DNA of 64,000 nt from positions 310,001 to 374,000 of the forward strand of contig NC_011126.1 in NCBI RefSeq assembly GCF_000020785.1, in the 5' to 3' direction. The notes beneath the pieces were generated by a model. The model ran no database searches. It worked only from the letters and a program-made list of their open reading frames with translations, and had not been told where the DNA came from. Below, piece by piece: positions 22,696 to 31,317 of this stretch (positions within the stretch are counted from its first letter, which is position 1; each line of letters starts with the position of its first letter). Source of the DNA: Hydrogenobaculum sp. Y04AAS1 (lineage in GTDB: Bacteria; Aquificota; Aquificia; Aquificales; Aquificaceae). The translations under genes were made by a program, and so were the position numbers.

Positions 22696-24452
22696 AGAAA
22701 AATTACATTGTTTTTGCGCTTTTAATATTATTAGCTTATATTGCAATAGGTGCTAGATTATTTTATTTACAGATAATAAAAGGAGATAAGTATTACAAAG
22801 AGTCTAAACGAAATTATACCAGGCTTCAAATACTTTATCCTCCAAGAGGTGCTATAGAAAGTTCAGATGGCACAAAGCTTGCCTATGACGTTCCCACCTA
22901 CGATTTTTATATAGATCCTCAAGAAATATCTGAAAATAAAGATTTATCGAAAGAGATAGAAAGATTTAAAAACATGTTTGGTATAGATATAACTAATATT
23001 ATCAAAGTAAATAAAAATTCTATAACACCTATAAAAATTATGGATAACCTAAGCACTCAACAGCTGGAAACATTTTATGCAAATTCTTATAAATTTCCAG
23101 GTATTTTTGTTGGCATAGTACCAAAAAGGATATACCCTTATGGAGATGAATACGCTCATATATTAGGTTATGTAGGTTTGCCATCTCAGAAAGATCTAAA
23201 AGAATATCAGATAGGTCCTCAAAGCCTTGTAGGGAAAGCTGGTATTGAAAAACGATTCAACAAATATCTTATAGGTGAGCTCGGTTATAAAAAAATAATG
23301 GTGAATGCTTTAGGAAAAGAGCTATACACTATTGATAAAGAATTACCCGTACAGGGTGATACAGTGGTACTTACTATAAACTCTCAGATTCAAGATATAG
23401 TGCATAATGTGTTTTTAAACTCTGGTCAGAAAGTGGGTGCAGTTATAGTTATGAATGCTCATAGCGGTGAAATATTAGCATTGGATAGTTTTCCTGAATA
23501 CAATCCAAACGATGTATATAAAGACTGGAATAAGATTATAAACAATTCTCTGAGGCCCTTTTTAAATAGAGCCACTGAGGCCATATATCCACCCGGTTCT
23601 GTTTTTAAGGTGCCTATTGCAATAGCCGCCTTAAAATACGGTGTTATAACTCCATCTTCCACCCTTGATTGCTCTGGGTACATTAAAGTAGGTAATCACA
23701 TTTTTTACAATTGGCTTAGATACGATACAGGGTATCAGACAATAGTTCAAGCTATACAAAACTCTTGTGATACGTTCTTTTATCAACTTGGTATGAAGCT
23801 CGGTCAAAGGAAGATATACCAAATAGAAAAAGACTTTGGATATGGCTCTAGTATACCTTTTGAACTTTACAACTCTCCTGGGTTTTTACCTACTAAAAGC
23901 TGGAAACTAAAGAAATTTCATCAGCCTTGGTATGAAGGCGATACGGTTAACATGAGTATAGGTCAAGGTTATGTATTGGTGACTCTTCTTCAGCAAGTTA
24001 CTATGATGGAGGGTATAGCAAACAACGGCGTGATATATCAACCCACCTTGCTAAAAGATATCAAAACTCCAGATGGAAAGATTGTATTTGAGAATCACCG
24101 TAAGGTTTACAAATACGTAAGAGCTCCTTTAGAAGACTATTCGGTAGTTAAAAAAGGTTTAAGGGAAGTGGTTGTAAAGGGTACTGGTACAAATGCATTT
24201 TCTACTATTGTAGATATAGCAGGTAAAACTGGTACAGCTCAGGTGGTCTTTGGAAAACACGTAGGACCAAACAGCCCATGGAAATATCAACCGGATGCCT
24301 GGTTTGTGGGTTTTGCACCGTATAGAGATCCTAAGTATGTGGTGGGTGTTATAGTAGAGCATGGTATTGAAGGAAATCTCACGGCTGCTCCTATTGTAAA
24401 AAGGATATTGGAACAAATATATATAAAAGGTATAAATAGAGAAATAAACTAA
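22692..24452 (+). CDS. mrdA: Penicillin-binding protein 2 (elongasome transpeptidase)
   Basis: 586 residues. N-terminal membrane anchor, a dimerisation/pedestal domain, then the transpeptidase: catalytic serine in YPPGSVFKVP (SxxK), SCD in QNSCDTFFYQ in place of SxN, and KTG in DIAGKTGTAQV. Crosslinks peptidoglycan during side-wall growth. RodA does not follow; the next gene has its own promoter. Confidence 0.95.
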   Translation: MKKNYIVFALLILLAYIAIGARLFYLQIIKGDKYYKESKRNYTRLQILYPPRGAIESSDGTKLAYDVPTYDFYIDPQEISENKDLSKEIERFKNMFGIDITNIIKVNKNSITPIKIMDNLSTQQLETFYANSYKFPGIFVGIVPKRIYPYGDEYAHILGYVGLPSQKDLKEYQIGPQSLVGKAGIEKRFNKYLIGELGYKKIMVNALGKELYTIDKELPVQGDTVVLTINSQIQDIVHNVFLNSGQKVGAVIVMNAHSGEILALDSFPEYNPNDVYKDWNKIINNSLRPFLNRATEAIYPPGSVFKVPIAIAALKYGVITPSSTLDCSGYIKVGNHIFYNWLRYDTGYQTIVQAIQNSCDTFFYQLGMKLGQRKIYQIEKDFGYGSSIPFELYNSPGFLPTKSWKLKKFHQPWYEGDTVNMSIGQGYVLVTLLQQVTMMEGIANNGVIYQPTLLKDIKTPDGKIVFENHRKVYKYVRAPLEDYSVVKKGLREVVVKGTGTNAFSTIVDIAGKTGTAQVVFGKHVGPNSPWKYQPDAWFVGFAPYRDPKYVVGVIVEHGIEGNLTAAPIVKRILEQIYIKGINREIN

Positions 24453-24462
24453 CTTTATATGC

Positions 24463-24468
24463 TATAAT
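24463..24468 (+). promoter_or_regulatory. -10 box of SCO1-like gene (leaderless GTG)
   Basis: Perfect TATAAT followed by seven bases and the GTG start at 24476. Confidence 0.55.
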
Positions 24469-24475
24469 ATTTTTT

Positions 24476-25048
24476 GTGAGAAAATTAACGTTAATTTTTG
24501 TTGTTATATCTAGTATTTTGCTATTTTCTTGTGAAAAGCCAGTAAACCCAAGCATAAACGCGAAACCTTTTGATTTTAAGCTTTTTTCTGGTAATAAAGA
24601 AATATCGTTGAAAGATTATGAAAATCGTTATAAGGTAATTTTAATTTACTTTGGCTATACCCATTGTCCTGATGTGTGCCCTACGGTGTTGCACAGGCTA
24701 TCTTCTATGTACAATATGCTTGGTGATGATAAAAAATATGTAAAAGTTGTTTTTATAACTTTAGACCCCAAAAGAGATACTCCAAACATTGCTGATGAAT
24801 ATGCTAAGTTCTTTAACAAAAATTTTAGCGGTTTATCCGGAGATCCAGGTTATATAAAAAAAGTAGCCGATAGCTATGGTGTGGTTTACAAAATAGTGCC
24901 TTCAAAAACACAGGGTTATCTGATAGATCATACTGACAACATATATGTAATTTATAATAAAAGCCTAAAAACAATATTCTTTGACAAAGACCAAAACCCA
25001 ACGTATATGACGTCTTATATAAAAAAACTTTTAAAAAGTAAAGGCTAA
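24476..25048 (+). CDS. SCO1/SenC-family lipoprotein
   Basis: 190 residues, GTG start. Lipoprotein signal with lipobox LLFSC. Thioredoxin fold with the copper-binding pair in THCPDVCPTVL and the distal histidine in YLIDHTDNIYVI, all three ligands of the Sco family. Delivers copper to the CuA site of cytochrome c oxidase or acts as a thiol reductase. No oxidase gene is adjacent in this window. Confidence 0.9.
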   Translation: MRKLTLIFVVISSILLFSCEKPVNPSINAKPFDFKLFSGNKEISLKDYENRYKVILIYFGYTHCPDVCPTVLHRLSSMYNMLGDDKKYVKVVFITLDPKRDTPNIADEYAKFFNKNFSGLSGDPGYIKKVADSYGVVYKIVPSKTQGYLIDHTDNIYVIYNKSLKTIFFDKDQNPTYMTSYIKKLLKSKG

Positions 25049-25053
25049 AATAC

Positions 25054-25082
25054 TTGATTTTTTAACCGATACATTTTATATT
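25054..25082 (+). promoter_or_regulatory. Promoter of the YjfB-like/two-component operon
   Basis: TTGATT (25054-25059), 17-base spacer and TATATT (25077-25082), then a short leader with GGAGGA at 25091-25096 before the ATG at 25104. Confidence 0.55.
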
Positions 25083-25103
25083 ACTTTATAGGAGGATTTA
25101 TAT

Positions 25104-25295
25104 ATGAGTTACATGGATATAGCAAACATAGCAACTGATATGCAGCAAGCTAAAGATGTAAACAAGCAACAAATATGGGGCTTAAAATCCATGCTGGACA
25201 ATCAATCCAACGTAGTGCAACAGCTATTGGGCGAAGTTTCAAATACAAACAACAATCCGCCAAACACAGGAGAAAAATTAAACGTAAAGGCATGA
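25104..25295 (+). CDS. YjfB-like putative motility protein
   Basis: 63 residues. The N-terminus SYMDIANIATDMQQAKDVN is the signature of the small YjfB 'putative motility protein' family, usually found with flagellar genes; here there are none in the window. No signal peptide or membrane segment; helical then disordered (NTNNNPPNTGE). Strong ribosome site GGAGGA. ATGA overlap with the response regulator suggests the two are made together. Confidence 0.7.
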   Translation: MSYMDIANIATDMQQAKDVNKQQIWGLKSMLDNQSNVVQQLLGEVSNTNNNPPNTGEKLNVKA

Positions 25296-25993
25296 AGGTT
25301 CTTATAGTAGAAGACAATATAGACTTAGCACTTTCTATAAAAGATATTATAAGAAGCAAAGGATGGCTTGCGGATTTTGTATCAAACTTTGAAGATGCCA
25401 AATATGCTACAAAAGACAAGTCTTATGATATAGTAATACTGGATTTGATGCTTGGTCCTAAAAATGGTATTGAGCTTTTAAAAAATGCTAGAGAAGAAAA
25501 TTTAAAAACACCGTTTTTGATACTTACCGCAAAAGACGGTATAAACGATAAATTAACCGCTTTCAACATAGGAGCCGATGATTATCTTACAAAGCCTTTT
25601 GATATGAAAGAGCTTCTTGCAAGGATAGAAGCCATTGTAAGAAGAACCAGACAAACCGGTAGCGCTGAGTTAATATGCAATAAACTTGTGCTTGATACTT
25701 CTAATTTTACAATTCAAATAGATGGTAAGGTGATACCAGCTACTAAAAAACAATTTTTGATATTAGAAAAGCTTATTTCTAACGTTGGAAGAGTTGTAAC
25801 AGTAGAACAGCTTCTTAGTTATGCGTGGGGAATAGACGAAGAGCCATCTTCTTTTTCTTTGAGGTCTCATATTAGAACAATCAGAAGGCTTATAGATGGC
25901 TCCGGATGTCAGATAAGGACAGTCTATGGCATAGGATATTCTATAGAACCCAAAGATAGCTCCGGTAAAATAGAAGAAACAGATTGGGATTAG
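25292..25993 (+). CDS. OmpR-family response regulator
   Basis: 233 residues from the ATG at 25292. Receiver domain with acidic pocket VEDN, phospho-aspartate in DIVILDLML and K in LTKPFDMKELLAR. C-terminal winged helix with FSLRSHIRTIRRLIDGSGCQ and VYGIGYSI. Forms a pair with the histidine kinase that starts inside its last codons. Confidence 0.93.
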   Translation: MKVLIVEDNIDLALSIKDIIRSKGWLADFVSNFEDAKYATKDKSYDIVILDLMLGPKNGIELLKNAREENLKTPFLILTAKDGINDKLTAFNIGADDYLTKPFDMKELLARIEAIVRRTRQTGSAELICNKLVLDTSNFTIQIDGKVIPATKKQFLILEKLISNVGRVVTVEQLLSYAWGIDEEPSSFSLRSHIRTIRRLIDGSGCQIRTVYGIGYSIEPKDSSGKIEETDWD

Positions 25994-27147
25994 AAGAGAA
26001 AAAAGAAAATACCCTTGCCTATCTCACCGTAGTATATAGTCTGGTTATTTTTGCTATAGTTTTTATATTTTCTATATCGTCGTATTTAGCTTTTAGTATA
26101 TTGGTAGATAACTTTGTAGCTTCGGATTTGAGACAAGAATTGCGATATATAAGCGCTCAGAATATTACTGAGAACACGAGATGGCTTACTTTCAGCGATG
26201 AATCAATAGCAGTGTTAGATAAAAGCGGTAATATAATAAGCGTATCAAAGAATTTTCCTAGTTTTAGGTTTTCAAAATTTAAATCTGGTTTTCATCTTGG
26301 TTATATAAACGGTAAAAGGATTATGTATATAAGGGCTTTGCTACCTAATCATTTTACTGTGATAGTAGCAAGAAACATGACAAAATTTGAATCTATTAAG
26401 AAAAAACTGTTGAGCAGTTTTATATTGGCATTGGTAATACTTTCTGTAATAATAGCTTTTACAGGATTTTTTATAGCAAAAGCTATAACAAATAGCTTCA
26501 TAAGTTTCATGGAAAGAATATATACTATGGCGCTTAACTTTTCCCATGAAGTAAAAACACCCCTAGCTATAATATCTACAAACCTTTCTTTGTTAGAAAT
26601 TAATCCTGATAAAGCTTATATAGAAAGAATCTCAAGAGCTCTAAAACAGCTAAATAATCTGTTAAATAAAGTAGTTTTCATAGCAAAAGCAGACGAGTAT
26701 TCTATGTTAAATAAACAAACATTTATGTTGGAAGATGTTGTAATGAAAGCGCTAAAAGAACTTGAGCCTATTATAGAGGAAAAAGGCTTGAAGATAGAGC
26801 TTAACATAGAGCCTATAGAGATTACATCTTCTTGGGAGCTTTATGAAGCTATTGTATCTAATTTATTGGAAAATGCTGTAAAATATACAAATGAAGGTTA
26901 TATAAAAATAGCGGTCGTGTCTGATAATAAAAATATAATTATTAAGGTAGAAGACACCGGTGTTGGCATACCAAAAGAAAAACTCTCTACAATTACTAAA
27001 GAGTTTGAAAGAGCCAACATAGATAAACCCGGTTTTGGTCTTGGGCTTTTTATAGTATCAAAGTCAATTGGTATATTAAAAGGTAAATTGCATATTGAAT
27101 CTAAGGAAAACAAAGGTACCATCATAACGGTTTATATACCGTTTTAG
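25984..27147 (+). CDS. Membrane sensor histidine kinase
   Basis: 387 residues from a TTG at 25984 that overlaps the regulator's last three codons; no ATG allows the first helix to be kept. Two membrane helices (about 14-40 and 140-165) flank a short periplasmic sensor of about 100 residues. H-box FSHEVKTPLAIIST, N-box NLLENAVKYTN, G1 DTGVGIPKE and G2 GFGLGLFIVSK are all intact. Signal unknown. Its stop shares the bases TTAG with the convergent permease gene. Confidence 0.9.
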   Translation: MGLEEKKENTLAYLTVVYSLVIFAIVFIFSISSYLAFSILVDNFVASDLRQELRYISAQNITENTRWLTFSDESIAVLDKSGNIISVSKNFPSFRFSKFKSGFHLGYINGKRIMYIRALLPNHFTVIVARNMTKFESIKKKLLSSFILALVILSVIIAFTGFFIAKAITNSFISFMERIYTMALNFSHEVKTPLAIISTNLSLLEINPDKAYIERISRALKQLNNLLNKVVFIAKADEYSMLNKQTFMLEDVVMKALKELEPIIEEKGLKIELNIEPIEITSSWELYEAIVSNLLENAVKYTNEGYIKIAVVSDNKNIIIKVEDTGVGIPKEKLSTITKEFERANIDKPGFGLGLFIVSKSIGILKGKLHIESKENKGTIITVYIPF

Positions 27148-28205
27148 GAAAATTTTTCTTTATATATGTTAAAGGCTGTAATAAGGGTTGTAAATACAAT
27201 AGGACCTAAAAACATACCCAAGAATCCCATACTAAACAACCCGCCTAAGACAGACAAAGATAGCAGTATATAAGGTATGTGTATGGCTTTTTTCATAAGA
27301 AGAGGCCTTACAAAGTTATCGGAACCTATTATAAATAAGATTGAATAGGCAAATGCTTCTAACGATGCTAACAAACCATTTTGATAAGCTACGTAAAATC
27401 CATACGGTATCCATACTAAAGCCGTACCAAGAGGTGGTATAAAAGAAGACATAAATGTAATAAAAGCAAGCACCAGAGCATAGTTTGGAGTAAAGTAATA
27501 ATACATAAAAAATCCAAATATAGCCTGTATCAGCGCAGTACCAACGAAACCATATACTACGCTAAGTACTGTGGAATATACAGTTTTTAGTATTGTATCA
27601 AAATCTTTTGTGTTCATTGGGGTTATATCTTTTACAAAGTCTATAAACTTATCCCAATCTCTTAACATAAAAAATGTTGACATAAGAAATATAAGAGCTT
27701 TTAACATAAAACTACCCAAAAAAAGCACCATGTTTTTTAGTTGATCACCCAAAAAAGAGGCAGCGTAGGTAAGTATAGAGTTAGCAGCTTGGTTTATAGT
27801 AGGGGCATTAAGATGCAAAAACCTCAAAAATTTGTAGTAGGTAATATGTTTGCCAATGATTGGCAATTTTTTGGATATAAGATACACTTTTTGTTGGTCA
27901 AGGCTCATTATGAAAGCACTAGCGTTTTGCACAAGGTAAATACCTTGCTCTATTATGAGTACTCCAAACACAGAAAATGGTATCACTACTATGAGCAATA
28001 TAAGGATTGTGATAATTAAAGAACTTAAGTTTTCAGATTTTAGTATATGAGAAAGTTTTTTGTGAAGCGGATAAAATACTATTATAGCTATCATAGACCA
28101 AACGATAGGTGTAAAAAAAGGAGCTATTGTGTATATTGCAAGGATTATAAGTATTATTAAAAATACTGTAAAACCTATATTTATCGTCTTATCTTTTTTT
28201 AGCAT
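27144..28205 (-). CDS. AI-2E/PerM-family membrane transporter
   Basis: 353 residues with about eight membrane helices. FMSSFIPPLGTALVWIPYG and the LLSLSVLGGLFSMGFLGMFLGP C-terminal segment are characteristic of the AI-2E transporter (UPF0118) family, whose members export autoinducer-2, drugs or act as Na+/H+ antiporters. Specific substrate unknown. Last gene of an operon reading from 31287; overlaps engB by 17 bases. Confidence 0.85.
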   Translation of the reverse strand: MLKKDKTINIGFTVFLIILIILAIYTIAPFFTPIVWSMIAIIVFYPLHKKLSHILKSENLSSLIITILILLIVVIPFSVFGVLIIEQGIYLVQNASAFIMSLDQQKVYLISKKLPIIGKHITYYKFLRFLHLNAPTINQAANSILTYAASFLGDQLKNMVLFLGSFMLKALIFLMSTFFMLRDWDKFIDFVKDITPMNTKDFDTILKTVYSTVLSVVYGFVGTALIQAIFGFFMYYYFTPNYALVLAFITFMSSFIPPLGTALVWIPYGFYVAYQNGLLASLEAFAYSILFIIGSDNFVRPLLMKKAIHIPYILLSLSVLGGLFSMGFLGMFLGPIVFTTLITAFNIYKEKFS

Positions 28206-28743
28206 GGCTTAGTTCTTTCATTATGGCTTTTAGCTGTTTTATGCCTATACCATCTTTTGAAGAGGTTTGTATGATGTTTTTATCAAAAGCTTTTAAACGA
28301 TTTAGTGTATTGGCAAGTTCTTTTTGAGTGGCTTTGTCTATTTTTGTTAAGACTAACATTGTGTTTAGGCTTTTACTATCAAGATAATCAATAAGCATAG
28401 TATCAAGTTCCGTAGGACCTACCACAGAGTCTATCAAAGCAAAAACACACAGTATATTTTCGCCATGGTTTTCTATAAAATCGTTTATTATGTTTGCCCA
28501 TCTATTTCTTTCTTCTTTTGATCTTTTAGCATATCCATAGCCAGGTGTATCTACTATATAAATATTTTCTTCTATATAAAAGTTTAACGTAGCGGTGAGG
28601 CCAGGGTCTTTGCTTACTCTTGCTATTTTTGTGTTGGCAATGGCGTTTATTAAAGATGATTTACCTACGTTTGAGCGTCCGGTTAGTAGTATACAAGGTT
28701 TGTCTTTTGGAAAATCTTTTACATAGGAACCTTTGAATTTCAT
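28189..28743 (-). CDS. engB: Ribosome-biogenesis GTPase EngB/YsxC
   Basis: 184 residues. G1 GRSNVGKSSLINAI, G3 DTPGYGYAKR, G4 LTKIDKAT and G5 TSSKDGIG. Acts in late assembly of the large ribosomal subunit. ATGA overlap with trpS. Confidence 0.95.
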   Translation of the reverse strand: MKFKGSYVKDFPKDKPCILLTGRSNVGKSSLINAIANTKIARVSKDPGLTATLNFYIEENIYIVDTPGYGYAKRSKEERNRWANIINDFIENHGENILCVFALIDSVVGPTELDTMLIDYLDSKSLNTMLVLTKIDKATQKELANTLNRLKAFDKNIIQTSSKDGIGIKQLKAIMKELSHAKKR

Positions 28744-29915
28744 AGACCCAATATGTCGTTTATGGTGTCCATATTTGATTTTGCTATGTGGTTTGCCTTT
28801 TTGTTGCCCTCTTCCAATATGTTTTTTACCATATCTTTGTCTATATCTTTTCTTTTTTCTCTTATAGATGCTAAAAAGTTATTTAGATTTTTAGCAAGTA
28901 TTTTCTTGCATTCTACACAGCCAAGTTTACCGCTTTTACAATCAAGCTCTATATTTGAGGTTTCAGCTAAGTTTGTAAAAATCTTATGATAGCTAAACAC
29001 GTTGCATTTCTCAGGATGACCAGGGTCGTTTTTTCTAAGTTTTTCTGGATCTGTAAACATCTTCATAATCTTTGATGTGGTTTCTTCTTCAGTTTCATCT
29101 ATCATAATTGTGTTGTTGTAAGATTTGCTCATCTTCCGTCCATCTGTGCCAAGAAGTTTTGGAGTTTCTGTAAGTATGGCTTTTGGTTCTTTGAAAAATT
29201 CTTTGTAAAGATAGTTAAACCTTCTGGCTATCTCCCTTGTTATTTCTATGTGTGGAAGCTGATCTTCTCCTACTGGTACCCCATCAGCGTTGTAAATTAA
29301 TATGTCTGAAGCCATCAAAACAGGATATCCAAAAAATCCAAAGGTATCGGTTTCGTAGAAATCTCTTTTTGATATGTTTAGCTCTCCAAGTTTTTCTTTA
29401 TCTATTGCCCCTTCTATTAAAAGCTTTATAAAAATATCCGTTAGTCCATCCAACAAAACTTTTTTAAACATCGCTTCATCTTCTATGATTGCAGGGGCAT
29501 GATTAACTAAAATATCTACAAGAGGTATCAATTTTTCAGAGTACTCTTTTTCTACATGGTTTATCTTTAGTAGGTTGTATTTTGTATCTTTATAAGTGGG
29601 ATTTAGTTCTAACCAGCTTTTTGGGGTTATCATACTAAGTATAAGATTTAACTCCGCATGATATTTTACTTTTGATTGAACAAACAGCGTAGATTTATTT
29701 GGGTCAAGACCCATTGCAATCCAATCTGCCACCATCTCAAGCGTATTTTCTTTTATTTTTGATATATCTTTATAAGAAGTGGTAAGAGCATGCCAATCTG
29801 CCACAAAAAATAAAGTCTCGTGCTCTTTTTGTAAGTCTACCCAGTTTTTAACAGCTCCAAAAAAGTGCCCTATATGAAGTTTTCCAGTGGGTCTCATGCC
29901 ACTTACTATTCTCAT
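28740..29915 (-). CDS. trpS: Tryptophanyl-tRNA synthetase with cysteine cluster and insertion
   Basis: 391 residues, longer than the usual ~330. Class I motifs: KLHIGHFFGAVKNW and GRKMSKSYNN. Two additions stand out. About 70 extra residues (roughly 117-190) interrupt the catalytic Rossmann fold before FGYPVLMASDIL. After KMSKS, C304, C326, C333 and C336 form C-x21-C-x6-C-x2-C, close to the C-x22-C-x6-C-x2-C [4Fe-4S] motif of Thermotoga TrpRS that sits near the anticodon. Fourth-to-second-last gene of the 31287-27144 operon. Confidence 0.95.
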   Translation of the reverse strand: MRIVSGMRPTGKLHIGHFFGAVKNWVDLQKEHETLFFVADWHALTTSYKDISKIKENTLEMVADWIAMGLDPNKSTLFVQSKVKYHAELNLILSMITPKSWLELNPTYKDTKYNLLKINHVEKEYSEKLIPLVDILVNHAPAIIEDEAMFKKVLLDGLTDIFIKLLIEGAIDKEKLGELNISKRDFYETDTFGFFGYPVLMASDILIYNADGVPVGEDQLPHIEITREIARRFNYLYKEFFKEPKAILTETPKLLGTDGRKMSKSYNNTIMIDETEEETTSKIMKMFTDPEKLRKNDPGHPEKCNVFSYHKIFTNLAETSNIELDCKSGKLGCVECKKILAKNLNNFLASIREKRKDIDKDMVKNILEEGNKKANHIAKSNMDTINDILGL

Positions 29916-30574
29916 ATACCGAATCCACCCAATAGTATTCTATAAGCAATAGCTATAAAAGGATATATAATTTTACCTATTACACCAGTAAAAATAAGTA
30001 CGGTAAGTATCAAAAACCCGTAAGGTTCAAACTTATAAAACTCTTCCCAATACTTTACAGAAAAGAAACTCATAACAATACGGCTTCCATCCAAAGGAGG
30101 TATAGGCAAAAGATTAAAAAACGCCAACACTAAGTTTATTATAACAAGCTCTCTAGAAAACCACAAAAGAGGTTCTACAACGCTTGCGAAAAAAAATGGA
30201 TTTATATCAGATGCTATAGTACTTTCTAAAAGCCTAAAAGAAACAGCACCTAAGATTGCCATCGCTATATTTGCTAAAGCACCTGCTGATGATACAATAA
30301 GCATACCCATTCTTAAGTTTCTAAATCTGTATGGGTTTATAGGTACTGGTTTTGCCCAACCAAAAAGTATAGGAGAACCCACGAGCATCAAAATCCCAGG
30401 CAATATGATAGTGCCAAGCAAATCTATATGAGGAATTGGGTTTATTGTCAGCCTTCCGGCTTCCTTGGCGCTTTTATCTCCCATCCAATAGGCCGCTGCC
30501 CCATGAGCTATTTCATGAAATATAACAGCCATCATTAAAGCCGGTATAGTAATTACTATTTGTTCAAAGTTCAT
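29912..30574 (-). CDS. Site-2-type membrane zinc protease (M50)
   Basis: 220 residues, about five membrane helices. Zinc motif HEIAHGAAAYWMG near the N-terminus and second metal motif NLLPIPPLDGSRIV. No PDZ or CBS domain, so it belongs to the small M50B group of intramembrane proteases. An internal TATAAT six bases before its ATG gives it a possible own promoter inside the operon. Confidence 0.9.
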   Translation of the reverse strand: MNFEQIVITIPALMMAVIFHEIAHGAAAYWMGDKSAKEAGRLTINPIPHIDLLGTIILPGILMLVGSPILFGWAKPVPINPYRFRNLRMGMLIVSSAGALANIAMAILGAVSFRLLESTIASDINPFFFASVVEPLLWFSRELVIINLVLAFFNLLPIPPLDGSRIVMSFFSVKYWEEFYKFEPYGFLILTVLIFTGVIGKIIYPFIAIAYRILLGGFGI

Positions 30575-31287
30575 TATTTTATTATATCAGATTGTTTATA
30601 TATAATGCGCTGACAGTTAGGACACATGAAGCTAGGTATGTTATTTTGAATTAGCCTGTTGTAAAAGTCTATTGGCAATATAGTTCCACAGTAAGAGCAG
30701 GCTTTGTTATCTATTGGTACAAAAACAGGTTTTACCCTTTTTTTGATATCTTCATAAAAATCTATAAGGCTTTTCTCTAAAGTATCTTTGTGATCTTTTA
30801 TATCTTTTTCCGCTTTGAGTATAGATTGTTCTATGTTTTCTAAATCTTCTTTTAAATTTCTTATCTCTTCTTGTAAGCGTTTTTGTTTTAAAAGTAAATC
30901 TTTTAATTCGTTTGAGTTTTCTATATTGCTAAGTTGTATATATGCTTGTTTTAACCTATTTTTTGTATTTATAATAGCGTTTTCTGTTTTTGATTTTTCT
31001 CTCAACACATTTTTATACAGCTCTTTGCTTTTGATGGTTCTTAGGGATTCTGTTATCTTTTTGAGATTTTTTTCGTGTTTTTCTATGGTTTTTAGTAGTT
31101 CTTCTATTAGTTTTTTAGTATTTTCTTTTTCTTGGTGTATGTTTTCTATCGCTTTTAATACGTTGTTTAGCTCTTGTTCAAAGTGTTGTATTTCCCTTAA
31201 GATTTTTTCTTTTTCTTTTAAAAGCCTAAAAGATCTTTCTTCTTTTTCCTGTAATAAAATAAGACTCTTTAAACTATCTTTATCCAT
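30574..31287 (-). CDS. Coiled-coil zinc-ribbon protein (COG1579-like)
   Basis: 237 residues. Residues ~10-185 are an unbroken charged coiled coil; residues ~195-230 form a zinc ribbon with CSYCGTILP and MCPNCQRIIY. This layout matches the widespread COG1579/CT398-like family, whose role is unclear (nucleic acid or secretion-related in various proposals). Head of the operon running to the AI-2E permease. Confidence 0.82.
   Translation of the reverse strand: MDKDSLKSLILLQEKEERSFRLLKEKEKILREIQHFEQELNNVLKAIENIHQEKENTKKLIEELLKTIEKHEKNLKKITESLRTIKSKELYKNVLREKSKTENAIINTKNRLKQAYIQLSNIENSNELKDLLLKQKRLQEEIRNLKEDLENIEQSILKAEKDIKDHKDTLEKSLIDFYEDIKKRVKPVFVPIDNKACSYCGTILPIDFYNRLIQNNIPSFMCPNCQRIIYKQSDIIK
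30581..30586 (-). promoter_or_regulatory. Internal -10 box before the M50 protease gene
   Basis: Perfect TATAAT on the minus strand within the last codons of the zinc-ribbon gene, six bases before the ATG at 30574. Confidence 0.45.
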
Positions 31288-31317
31288 AGGTGTAATCTAA
31301 TATTATATCAGATAAGG

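Noticed and set aside
30815-31300. 161-codon frame opposite the zinc-ribbon coiled-coil gene
   Set aside because: Serine/phenylalanine-rich mirror of a lysine/glutamate coiled coil; no homology.
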